From Welwitschia mirabilis (lineage: Eukaryota > Gnetophyta > Gnetopsida > Welwitschiales): a stretch of 64,000 bases of DNA. The DNA is taken from positions 232,832,602-232,896,601 of the forward strand of contig JBOZIK010000001.1 in assembly GCA_051453625.1 (NCBI GenBank), in the 5' to 3' direction. The translations under genes were made by a program, and so were the position numbers. Under the pieces are notes generated by a model that did no database searches, was not told the DNA's origin, and saw only the letters and a program-made list of their open reading frames with translations. Shown here piece after piece: positions 48,085 to 58,641 of this stretch; within the stretch, counting starts at the first letter, position 1, and every line of letters begins with the position of its first letter.

Positions 48085-48842
48085 TGTAATAACATCCTTA
48101 GAGAATAAAAATAAAAAAGTGTATTTTAGTTAGTATCCTTTATTAAGGTTTTAGTCCACTTATGTGGAAAACGATATCCACCATATGTAATGGCCATGTT
48201 GGCATCATGTGTAGTAGCACAGAAGGAATTTTGGTAGGTGGAATACATTATGTTAGGAAAATAAAAAATATATATGCAATATATCATGAATAAATTCATG
48301 TATAAGGAATTTGCTATGCTTAGATACTATTTTTATTGAGTTATGTAAGGGGCCACAATTAGAAGGATTCTTTGTTGACAAGAATTCCGCTTGGAGCCCT
48401 ATAAGTAAGAGGGTATAAGGAGATGAAGATAATGCTTGGAGAGTATGTTTCAAAGCATGAATTGAATGAAAGATTTAGTAAAGTACTTAGATAAGGAAGA
48501 ATTGAGAGATCTTGAAATTGGATATTAAGAGGAGCTCTTGTTTAGGAACTTGAGGAGATAGTTTTTTTAAAGATCATGGCTCACTTGTATTATTTCTTAA
48601 ATGCTACTAATAATTAAAGTGTTAAAGCTTGGATGAGACTTTAATGGTTACTATTGAGTATAGAGCTCATCAAAACTCTAATAATTTGATTCTAGTTTGT
48701 AAGTGTTATAATTTTTATTTAGTAATAAAAATCAATTCCTTCAATACTCTATTTCATGCATTCTTCTTTTACATTTCTATTTCTCTATGGAACCAAAATT
48801 CTAAAAGTGCTTTTGGAATTTTGTTATGCTATCTTTGCATCA
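48085..48842 (+). repeat. 3' LTR of G
   Basis: Begins TGTAATAACATCC and ends TTTGCATCA, followed by TTAAT. Confidence 0.85.
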
Positions 48843-48847
48843 TTAAT

Positions 48848-50450
48848 AATGATATAATTAAGTAACCTAATGTAAAATAGCTAGTAAATTAACATATATC
48901 ACTATAGGTGTATTGATTAAATAGAGAATAAATAAAAGCAATATCAAGATCATTGTAATGTAACCTTTTAAATTTGATACTATAATGAACAAATAAAATT
49001 CTAGCGTGTTATTTTTCTATGATGTTTTACAAATTAAAACTTAATAAATATAATAATAATAACAAATAAAAAATGAATATCTAATATTTACTTGACTAAA
49101 CTTTTAAATTCTTTTTATCTATTCAAAATTTAATGAGTTATGTATGCTAAAAGCAAATATATTATTTATAGAATTAAGATATTTGAAAATTAATCTAAAT
49201 CTACAATAAAATTTGAATTTAAAAAACTATATTATATATTGAATACAAAGGTAGTAAGAATATAGAAAGGATAAATGTTAAATAAAAGTAGATGAGACTA
49301 AAGCTACACTATGTATTTTAGGATGTATTACTAAACCTCATTCCCATTCTTTTGGATATTCAAATGTTTCTCATTTAGATAAAACCTATTTCATTAAGGA
49401 TGTTTACAAAGGATTAATTAATTAAATTACAACAATTTTCATTCTTACATTAGCTATAAGCATTATTATAAGAGTTTTTTAGAATTTTACAAGCTTAGCT
49501 TCAATCCTATTTTATAAATAGTTTTTATAGTTTTATACTCAACCTCTTTAATTACTTATGATCATTTAAATTTAATTGAGAGATAACTGCAAGTCCATTT
49601 TTGTTGTTCATTTATCAAGATTAATTTTTCTATGTTTTTCAATTAATATGAAGTGAGGTATTACACTATGATTTATCTTCAATTTTGTTGTGTTACTTAT
49701 TTTCTTGCTTTCTATTATTAATTTAAATCTCGTCCTCTCGTTTGATTTATCAAAGGTACATTTTATAAAACCCACTTTTTAGTTTTCCAAAATTTAAGGT
49801 TTTTACTTTATTTTATTTCTTTATATTTAAGGCATAAAATTTTTATTTTAACTTAATATTGATGGTAAAATTAATGATAAAAAATATCTTAAAAAGTATG
49901 AGTGATATAAACTATCTTGAAAGAAGAAAAGGAAAAGATATATATGCTGACTCAATATTTGTAGATCTTTACTTTTTATTTTTTTACATGAAGTATTGGA
50001 TTTAGTTGTTTAGGTTATTAAGCTTTCTTTTCATTCACTAGTTAAGTATTTTAAAAAAGAAAAAATAAGATTAAAGAAAATCTTATGCTTAAAAGAATAA
50101 CTATTTAACTAAAAATAGAAGTAATAAATATGAAATTCAATCATCACCATGTGTGTTTAAATATGTTTAGTGTGATTAACATTAACATAACCATAGCCAA
50201 GTTAAAGTAAAAAAGTATTATTTTTTTAATAGCAATGGACATTAATATACTCCTGTATTCTTATAAATAATATTTTATCATTTATGGATGATTAATTGAA
50301 TTTTAACCAATTCAAAGGCATTTAAATGCCTATGAACTCTTATTCTAAGATAGGAAAATGTGCTTAATGAAGTTGTTCATATTCTATGTTTTATCTCTTC
50401 ATCAATTTCATTTTTATTAAGGTTGCAAGTCAGTAATACTTTGATAATGC
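48848..50450. other. AT-rich spacer, no gene seen
   Basis: No supportable frame, RNA gene or repeat end. Locally very A/T-rich (49000-49300, 49780-50120). Confidence 0.5.
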
Positions 50451-50689
50451 ATAAGTGTTGCGATGTCAATTTGTAAGAATTTGATGGTGTATTTGGAGTA
50501 CTTTTGTAGGACATTTATATAGGTTTAGTTACAATTATGATGATTATGGAGAGTCAATGGGATAATCACAGAAACATGTAATTCTTAGCATAATTAAAGG
50601 CATTTCAGACATTTTCTGGTACTTATTATGTTGGAGAAAGACCAATGATGAAGAAGGCTAATTTTTTTTAGCTGGAGAGCTTTAGAAGG

Positions 50690-50953
50690 ATGTCATTTCC
50701 GCTATTGTTTCCATGACACATAGGTTGATAACACTGCATCAGCCTATTGCAATAGCGATTTGGACTAGAGCTTAAAGGAAATAAATCATCTTTTCTAAGG
50801 AGGTGTTATTCTCAGTGTCGTCCCCATGACATGAGGGATGTCAACATTTCTATAGCAAACTACAAAACTAATTACAAAGTTGGAAGCTGATGATTTATCT
50901 ATTATTATAGGCATAGTTCCTAGTGTCATCCCCACGACAAGCAGGATGAGAAC
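50690..50953 (+). repeat. compound GTCATC motif, 3 copies (5' LTR of D)
   Basis: At 50690-50734, 50815-50845 (TGTCGTCCCCATGAC then GAGGGATGTCA) and 50922-50953 (GTGTCATCCCCACGACAAGC then AGGATGAG). Confidence 0.7.
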
Positions 50954-51069
50954 TATTTTATATAAGCAAGACTTAATTATCTTGTAATGAGATCATGCAC
51001 CTCACTTGGGCTACTAGGGTTTTTTTTCTAACTTCTAGAGTTATGGTTCTAGAACTTTCAACATAAAAC

Positions 51070-51077
51070 TATAAATA
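51070..51077 (+). promoter_or_regulatory. candidate TATA box, 5' LTR of D
   Basis: TATAAATA 614 bp into the LTR. The 3' LTR has it at 57900-57907, 609 bp in. Confidence 0.55.
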
Positions 51078-51802
51078 CTCCCTCTTGTCCTCACTTCCAA
51101 TTCATCTTTTATACATGATATGCTTGTGATAGAAGATTAAAGGATAAGAAATCCATCCAGTAGCTACAAAAAGGAGTTTCCTTAGTATTAGGCTAAGTCT
51201 CTTCCATTAAGGTATTGCTACTTTGTTGTAAGTGGACGTAAAGTTATTTGAATCAATACAATTACTCTTTTTATTTCAATTCTGTTCATGTCCCTTATGA
51301 TTTAAGTTGGTTATAGTTTAAATGATGATTCTATAATTTATTTAGATCATAAGGGCAACCTTTGTCAAGGTTGAACTTGGTTAGTTTAGATTTGCATTAT
51401 TATTTCATTTCCATCTCACATTGCATTTCATAGTTCATTTGGTATATCTCATAGTTTACATTGATTAGGAATAAGTTAAATTGATTTGAATTATAGAGAA
51501 GCTAGTTCTTGTGATAGGAGAATTAGGATCTAATAGAATTCATTCTATTTTCACTTGCATTTCATCTATATTTACTTTGCATTGCATTGTACTTTGTTAT
51601 TTTCTTTGAGTTATTAAAAGATAAAAAGACTAAAACTACCTTTATAAATTAATTTTCAAACTCTGAGCCTAGTGCCTTCATTAGGATTATGAAATTCAGG
51701 TGAACTTCTATCTATACTAGCATTTGTTTTTTTTTTGTAAGTAATTTGATTTATAGGTTTATCTAAAGAACTTCAAATTGCATAAATTTATATTATAACA
51801 CT

Positions 51803-51821
51803 TTGGCACCATTACTAGGGA
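51803..51821 (+). other. primer binding site of D
   Basis: TTGGCACCATTACTAGGGA, two bases after the LTR. Compared with the Athila-type site TTGGCGCCGTTGCCGGGGA, all five differences are G-to-A or C-to-T. Confidence 0.85.
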
Positions 51822-52300
51822 AGGCTACAGGGAGCTAGAGAATTGTCACTAATTAGATAAGTACCTTGAATTTTCTATTTAGGTTATTTATTTGAATTAG
51901 TGCTATATTTTTAATATAACTTAGAATAGTTTTATTTTAGCAAGTTTTATTTTTCTTTTTTTTAGCAACACTGTCGTCCTCTCTATCATTTCAACAACAT
52001 TGAGCATGATAGTTCTATAATTTTGAAATTAATTTCTATGTTTACAATTTTTCTTCTATTCATAATTTAATAACAAAGTTACTGTCATCTTCTCTGTCAT
52101 TCTCACAACGACTTAGATGACAATCTATTTTTTCACTTTTGATAATTTTTTTGAGTTTTAGTTTTCTATTACTATGATCATTGTTTCCTCGATTGTCTTC
52201 ATGACCATGTGCATGATAGTTTATTATTTTTTATTTTTGGTTTTTATTTGCGATGTAAGCATGCAATGATATAGTGAATTCTAGTAGAAAGACAAAATAT
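51822..52300 (+). other. 5' leader of D with three compound GTCATC motifs
   Basis: Copies at 51971-52012, 52082-52122 and 52181-52220, spaced about 100-110 bp. Same position (after the primer site) as in A, B and C. Confidence 0.65.
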
Positions 52301-53264
52301 TAGAAGGAGCAAACTTGATTGAAGGAAATATCAGAGAAGGATTATTCAACTTTATGCAAAATACAAGTATTCACATCCTAGGTATGCAAGTTCCAAGAAT
52401 TGAAGAAGATTTTTTTTCCTACTTTTTTAGAATCATATTTTCCTTTTTCTCTATAGTTATTCTATTAGTTCTTTTTATGTCAGTTAAAATAATAGCCATT
52501 ACACATCTTTTGAATGTTAAGGATCAACAATTTTGATAAAACAATGAAACATTAAAGAGATCAGTACTTAATCTTCATTATGTACTTATCTTCTTTACCA
52601 TTTTGAAATAAAATTCTCTTATTATATTCTTCTCAAATTGCTTCAATGAATAGTAATAGAAGGATTGTTGGGATATTCTTGCTAAAATAAGAAGAAACTT
52701 AAAAAATTCTAAGGATAATAGTAAGAAAACACTTTGGAAGTTTTCTACAGAAAGGAGGAGAAACATAAAAGATTTTGAGGTGTATAGTGAAAAAACACTT
52801 TAAGAGCTTTTTTAAAAAGGGAGAACAACACAAAATGTTGTTGAAAGTAGGAATTGAGTCCCTTTCTCTTTTTAAACTTTTTATTCTTTTCCCCTCTTCT
52901 TTTCAAACCTCATATAGAAATGACAATGAAGATTATCCACATTTTAGGGATTTTACCTTCTTTAGACAAACTTCTTATAATTATTTTTATCAATTTCAAT
53001 CATTTTCCATTCATTACTATTAAGAAGAACCATCTTCCATGACCTACTATGAGGAAGAAAATGATCCAATGAGAGAAACCATTGGTGTAATAAAGAAAAT
53101 CCAAGAACATATCAATGAAAGACTAGAAAAGACCAAATAAAACCTAGAAAATTTGGTTGAAATCTTGTAATAGACACTATTACAAATTCAAGAATCTTTT
53201 ATAATAGAACATTTTCAAAACTATACTACTTCATCCTACCTTAAGGAAGATGCTTTTCAATTAA
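52301..53264 (+). pseudogene. decayed coding-like stretch of D, front part
   Basis: Short protein-like pieces occur: IEGNIREGLFNFMQNTS (52318 on), and from about 53045 EEENDPMRETIGVIKKIQEH then INERLEK, a likely coiled coil. They do not resemble the gag of A, B or C. Frames change several times. Confidence 0.35.
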
Positions 53265-53841
53265 TGATGAGGATGATGCTTTTATTTCTCTTAATAATAT
53301 TTTCAATGGATCTAATAACTTGGAGAATGAAAGCAATATTCAATAAAAGAACGAAGATATAGTCACAAACAATGATGAGAAAAGTGAAAAAACAATTCAA
53401 TCAAATGAGGACAAAGACAATAGTAAAGAAAATAATCAAAATAAAAGACTGATGGAGATTTATTCAAACTTTATAGAAGATAGACTTGTTCATTCTACCC
53501 ATAATTCTACATCCTTTCCACCTATGACTTCATGTACAACTTCTAATTACATCCTTTCTTCTACTTCTATTTCCACTTTCACATTACCTTATGACCTTGA
53601 TAATGATAAGCTTCCTCCATCTCTTCCAATTAAATCTTTACATAATTATCAAGGCCATGTTCCTTTCCTTAAAATCCATAATTTTGAAGAGTCTATTTCT
53701 CCTATCTCTCAATATCTTTCTTTTAAAAATTCATATGATACTATAAGTAAGATTCATTATTTTTCTATCAAGTATACTTTACTTGTGCTTTTAATAATTA
53801 TTATTTTTAAAAGTTTATCTTGGAATATCTTGGAATTTTGA
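53265..53841 (+). pseudogene. unrecognised ORF of D
   Basis: One frame runs about 190 codons with a single TAA (at a likely Gln). Its front is acidic and Asn/Lys-rich (NNDEKSEKTIQSNEDKDNSK). Then comes an uninterrupted 129-codon piece from an ATG at 53452 to 53841: Ser/Thr-rich middle (SSTSISTFTLPYDLDNDKLP), LPIKSLHNYQGHVPFLKIHN, then a hydrophobic stretch near the end (YTLLVLLIIIIF). I do not recognise a family. The C-terminal hydrophobic segment could be a membrane anchor or just T-rich decay. Coding-like sequence with stops may continue to about 54150. Confidence 0.45.
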
Positions 53842-54523
53842 ATTGGGATAAGTCTTATCTTCTTGATCGTAATCCATGCTTATAGTTGAATCTTAAGAAT
53901 CTTCTTAATCTTTTTAACCATTCTTAAAAGCCCTTAAAAACTTCTTGGATCCATTCCTTGAGTAGTACCTTGAATTAATTATATAATAATACCCATGATT
54001 TATAATGTTTTAATAAGGGATTATTTGTCAATGAAAATTATCACTTCTTTATCTCTTATTTGGATTTGAAAATTTGTGCTATTAAAATTGTATCATTTTA
54101 CTCTCTTTACCTCCAATTTATTTTACTCCAAAATTATTGTATACTTGTTATGTTTTATCAATTGGTTTATATTTGGTTTATCCCTGATTTTTCTTAAAAA
54201 AATACAATACTTGAGTGCACATTTTACACAACTAGTTAAACCTCTTAATGACTTAGTCCTTATCTCTTGGAAAAAGTGCATCTTAAAATGGTTTAGTTAA
54301 AACCTCCCACCTAAACACTTGGGACATTTAGAAGTTAATGAATATAAGGTTAAAAATCATTGAAATATCTATTGATTAAATCTTGAACATGATAGAAGAA
54401 CTTGTATTACACTTTTATTGGAATTTTCCTCTTGCCATTATCTAAATTCTTTCTTAGTCGATTCTTTTAGTAAATGTCATACTATCACTTGAACATCCTT
54501 AACTTAACTAATGTTTTACTTTA
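53842..54523 (+). other. decayed, possibly coding stretch of D
   Basis: Fragments such as NWDKSYLLDRNPCL and NKGLFVNENYHFFISYLDLK appear in one frame with stops. No family recognised. Confidence 0.3.
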
Positions 54524-55273
54524 NNNNNNNNNNNNNNNNNNNNNNNNNNNNNNNNNNNNNNNNNNNNNNNNNNNNNNNNNNNNNNNNNNNNNNNNNNNNN
54601 NNNNNNNNNNNNNNNNNNNNNNNNNNNNNNNNNNNNNNNNNNNNNNNNNNNNNNNNNNNNNNNNNNNNNNNNNNNNNNNNNNNNNNNNNNNNNNNNNNNN
54701 NNNNNNNNNNNNNNNNNNNNNNNNNNNNNNNNNNNNNNNNNNNNNNNNNNNNNNNNNNNNNNNNNNNNNNNNNNNNNNNNNNNNNNNNNNNNNNNNNNNN
54801 NNNNNNNNNNNNNNNNNNNNNNNNNNNNNNNNNNNNNNNNNNNNNNNNNNNNNNNNNNNNNNNNNNNNNNNNNNNNNNNNNNNNNNNNNNNNNNNNNNNN
54901 NNNNNNNNNNNNNNNNNNNNNNNNNNNNNNNNNNNNNNNNNNNNNNNNNNNNNNNNNNNNNNNNNNNNNNNNNNNNNNNNNNNNNNNNNNNNNNNNNNNN
55001 NNNNNNNNNNNNNNNNNNNNNNNNNNNNNNNNNNNNNNNNNNNNNNNNNNNNNNNNNNNNNNNNNNNNNNNNNNNNNNNNNNNNNNNNNNNNNNNNNNNN
55101 NNNNNNNNNNNNNNNNNNNNNNNNNNNNNNNNNNNNNNNNNNNNNNNNNNNNNNNNNNNNNNNNNNNNNNNNNNNNNNNNNNNNNNNNNNNNNNNNNNNN
55201 NNNNNNNNNNNNNNNNNNNNNNNNNNNNNNNNNNNNNNNNNNNNNNNNNNNNNNNNNNNNNNNNNNNNNNNNN
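54524..55273. other. assembly gap (750 N)
   Basis: In the middle of D. Open frames spanning it have no value. Confidence 0.95.
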
Positions 55274-55534
55274 TCACCTAATCTTAAAACATTTGTATGT
55301 CTATGAACTTCATTTTAAAGGAAGATGCCTTAGTTCTTTTGTTCTCTTTCCATGGTATAAGAACTTGTTTTATCATGTTCTTCTTTATTATTTATTTTAT
55401 TACTTCACTTTTATCCTTATGAGTATTTGATCATGTGGAATTCAGTACTAAAAAAATAAGAATAAGAATAAGAAAGAAACAAATAAAAGAAATAATAACC
55501 ATGATCTTTAATGTTATATCTCAAAACATGATCC

Positions 55535-55760
55535 CCATGATGTCCTACTACAAGTGCACTAGGGCAAATATTCATAAAAAGAGGCTTTGGCAGTGTGATA
55601 TGATAGCTGTGAAAACTCCACTAGGGGTCAATTGGCCATGCTATATGGGTCCTTACTCCTTTGATAGTGACTGCACTCCCCTTATCATGGTAGAATAAAA
55701 TTGTGCTTAGAGGCCATGAGATTAGTGATATCCCTGGTATCATTAGAGGCGTTGCTTATT
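55535..55760 (+). pseudogene. conserved peptide block, D copy
   Basis: Within an 87-codon open frame (55435-55698), the stretch from about 55610 reads LGVNWPCYMGPYSFDSDCTP followed by LIM. It matches the post-integrase block of A (WPCFVGPYFSDYSCTPLIM) and B. The nucleotide match ACTCCACTAGGGG and GGCCATGCT is also clear, and similarity continues to about 55760. It is the best preserved copy. Confidence 0.65.
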
Positions 55761-57261
55761 GCTAGACTCATTTTATTTACTTATTTATACTGATTTTACG
55801 TGATCATTTTACTTTTTTTGATTCTAGTGTTTTTTTGGGATGATATCTTGTAGGTTCCTATATTAATAGATTTTTATCTTATCATTTTTTATTTGATAAC
55901 ATTAGACATATTTGGCATTGTTGTAACCATTATCTATTCAAATGGAACTTTATGAATTTTTACATTATGTCATGCATTATTATCAGATGATTTTATAATT
56001 TCTTTCAAGGAACTTTACTAGGATGTAATTTGGATAGGTCAACAATCCTCTTCATGTTTCTAGTTGTCAATTTTTCATTTTGTTCTTTTTGATTATTTTA
56101 TTTGGATCTTTTAAAATCATCTATGTATCTTTTTCCACATAATAGTTGGAAATTAATCATTTGGTAGTTTTCTAGTTTTTTTTAATTTTTATTCCTAGTT
56201 TTTCTTTATAAGAGTTGCTTTTCTTTTAAGCACTTTAATTTGATGCCTTTATTTCACTTTAATTGATGTGTTTCTTTTGTTTTATGCTAATGTTTTTCTA
56301 TTTCTTTGCTTCTGGCTTTGCATACATCCACTTGCAAAGTCTTGGATACTCATGGATTTTGGAATACATTTGATAAGTCCTTTTAAGCATTGCTTCCTTC
56401 TACTTAATGCATTATTATGGTTTCATAAGTCTCTTTTCTAATGGTCATGTTTTTCAAGATAATTCTTCACTTTTGACATTCTTTCTATTTTTTTGCTACT
56501 TTTTGACTACTTGCTTTCTTTCAAACTTTTTTGGATTTTTCCTAATTTATCCAAACATCACATTTCATTATTGTTATTCCACATCTATTCTTCCCATAAT
56601 AGATAGGATGATAGTCATTCTTTTTAATCTGTGCAATCTAGAACATCTTTCTTCACTTCGGTGAGGGGGTGCAGGACACCTCTTTGAGCTTTTTTTAAAG
56701 ATATTAAGCAAAAATTTATAATTTTTAAATTTAAAAGGATCATTTTAAACTTTCATAATACATATTTATGATGAATTATTTGGGTATGATTTCATGTTAC
56801 TTAAATAAATTTCATGGGCTTTATCTAATAGGAGCACAGTAGCCCACTCATAGAGTTTTCTTGTAGCTATGTTTTAGATGATCTAAAGATGCCATATTTA
56901 CTTTTTTACTTTGCCCATTATGGAAAATATTAATAAACTTTTCATACATTATTTTTTGATATTATCACTACTTTATTTTTACACATCCATTTTAGCATTA
57001 CTTTCTCAAAATTATGCATACACATTATCATTTTCTGAACCATCATTGTTACATTCTATGATTTATTTATGTGTATGAAATTCATTCATTTTATTGTGAT
57101 GTGTTTAAGTAGGAGGATTATAAATAAATAAGTAATTATATCAATTAATTAATTTTTATTGTCTATGCCTACATGATAAAATTAAACTCAAATTCCATTA
57201 TTCTAGTTATTGATTATCTTAGTCAAATTAGCTTGCAATATAGTTGGTTGCTTACTTTGTT
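55761..57261 (+). other. 3' internal region of D
   Basis: T-rich DNA in the place of the extra ORF and 3' region of A. A piece of 85 codons (56407-56664) is T-rich and probably chance. No family recognised. Confidence 0.4.
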
Positions 57262-57290
57262 AGGGACTGATAAGGCTATGTAGGGTGCTA
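57262..57290 (+). other. polypurine-containing block of D
   Basis: AGGGACTGATAAGGCTATGT then AGGGTGCTA, directly before TGTTGC of the 3' LTR. The homologous blocks are at 27682-27711 and 12111-12139 (minus). Confidence 0.8.
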
Positions 57291-58641
57291 TGTTGCAATG
57301 TAAATTTATAGGAATTTAATGATGTAGTACTTTTGTAGGACATTTATATAGGTTTAGATGTAATTATAATGATTATGCAGAGTCAATGGGATGATCACAG
57401 AAACACATAATTCTTGGTACAATTAAAGGCATTTTAGGTATGTTCTAGTACTTAGTATGTTGAAAGAGGATCAATGATGAAGAAGGCTGATTTGCTTTAG
57501 CTGGAGAGCTTTAGAAGGATGTCATTCCCACTGTTGTCCCCATGACACAGAGGTCTACAACACTTTATTAGCCTATTACAACAGTAATTTGGACTAGAGC
57601 TTGAAGTTAACAAAGCACCTTTTCTAAGGAGGTATTATCTTTAATGTTGTTTGCATGACATGAGGGATGTCAACATTTCTGCAGCCAACTGCAAGACCAA
57701 TTACGGAGCTGAAAACAGATGATTTATCTATTATTATGGGTTATTGTCCTCAATGTCGTCCTCACAACAGTGAGGATGATAACTATTTTATATAAGCAAG
57801 ATTAAATTATCTTGTAATAGGGTCATGTAACCTATTTGGACTATTAGGATTTCTTCTCTAACTTGTAGGGTTACAATTCTATAACTTCCAATGTAAAATT
57901 ATAAATACCACCTCTTTTCCTCACTTCCAATTCATCTTTTGTACCCGATATGCTTATGATAGAAGATTGAGAGATAAGAGATTTATCTAGTAGCTACAGA
58001 GAGGAGTTTCCTTGGTGGTAGGCTGAGTTTCTTCCATTAAGGTGCTACTACTTTGTTGTAAGTGGATGTAAAGTCCTTTAAATCAATACAATTACTCTTT
58101 CGATTCCAATTCTATTTATGTCCCTTATGATTTAAGTGGTTATAGTTTAAGTGATGATTTTATAATTTATTTAGGTCATAACAGTAACCTTTATTAAGGT
58201 TGACTTTGGTTAGTTTACATGTGCACTATTATTTCATTTCCATTCCACATTGCATTCCATATTCTATTTGGTATATCTCATAGTTCATGTTGACTAGAAA
58301 CAAGTTAATTACTCTTCTTAAATTTATTTGAATTATAAAAAAGCTAGTTCTTGTGATGGGAGGATTAGGATCCAATAGAATTCATTCCACATCCATTTGC
58401 ATTTCATCTTCATTTACTTTGCATCGCATTTTACTCTGTTATTTGCTTTCAATTATTAAAAAATTAAAAAACTAAAAATACCTTTAGAAATCAATTTTCT
58501 AACTCTGAGCCTAGTGCTTTTATTGGGATTATGACATTTAGATGAACTCCCATCTATACTAGCATGTGTTTTTTTGCAAGTGATTTGATTTACAATTTTA
58601 CCTAAATGACTTCAGAATTATAATAAGTTTCATTTTATATA
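57291..58641 (+). repeat. 3' LTR of D
   Basis: Starts TGTTGCAATG. The right end is 58622 if ATAAG is the duplication, or about 58641 if aligned to TATAACA of the 5' LTR. It carries the three GTCATC motifs (57519-57561, 57645-57673, 57752-57783) and TATAAATA at 57900. Confidence 0.85.

Larger units (their letters stand above)
43184..48842 (+). mobile_element. chromovirus-like Ty3 element G, internally deleted
   Basis: LTRs at 43184-43911 and 48085-48842, perfect TTAAT duplications at 43179-43183 and 48843-48847. Gag, protease start, N-terminal RT and integrase remnants appear in order. The 991 N (45339-46329) hide the rest of protease and the front of RT. Between RT (ending about 46770) and the integrase zinc-binding part (from about 46810) the RT catalytic centre and RNase H are missing, so it is defective by deletion as well as by point decay. 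Confidence 0.85.
50456..51800 (+). repeat. 5' LTR of D
   Basis: Begins TGTTGCG and ends TATAACA, as LTR1 does. It aligns with 57291-58622 throughout (for example 50640-50700 with 57480-57530). Most differences are transitions. Confidence 0.85.
50456..58641 (+). mobile_element. Athila-related element D, apparently non-autonomous
   Basis: LTRs of about 1.34 kb at 50456-51800 and 57291 to 58622-58641. An Athila-type primer site is at 51803-51821, and a polypurine block at 57262-57290 is shared with A and B. The 5.5-kb internal part shows no gag, protease, RT or integrase matching A, though 750 N (54524-55273) hide some. Instead it carries an unrecognised frame (53265-53841) and, near the 3' end, the conserved block also found in A and B. 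It is probably a non-autonomous relative. ATAAG at 50451-50455 and 58623-58627 is a candidate duplication, which would put the right end at 58622. Confidence 0.75.

Noticed and set aside
52578-53042. Overlapping short hydrophobic frames on both strands in D
   Set aside because: Base composition explains them; no frame is supported by a relative.
56407-56664. 85-codon Phe-rich frame in the 3' part of D as a possible envelope protein
   Set aside because: T-rich DNA alone gives this; there is no counterpart in A or B and no recognisable domain.
58623-58627. ATAAG as proven target duplication of D
   Set aside because: Kept only as a candidate: alignment of LTR ends to the TATAACA end would place the boundary about 19 bp further right, and a 5-mer match in AT-rich DNA is weak evidence.
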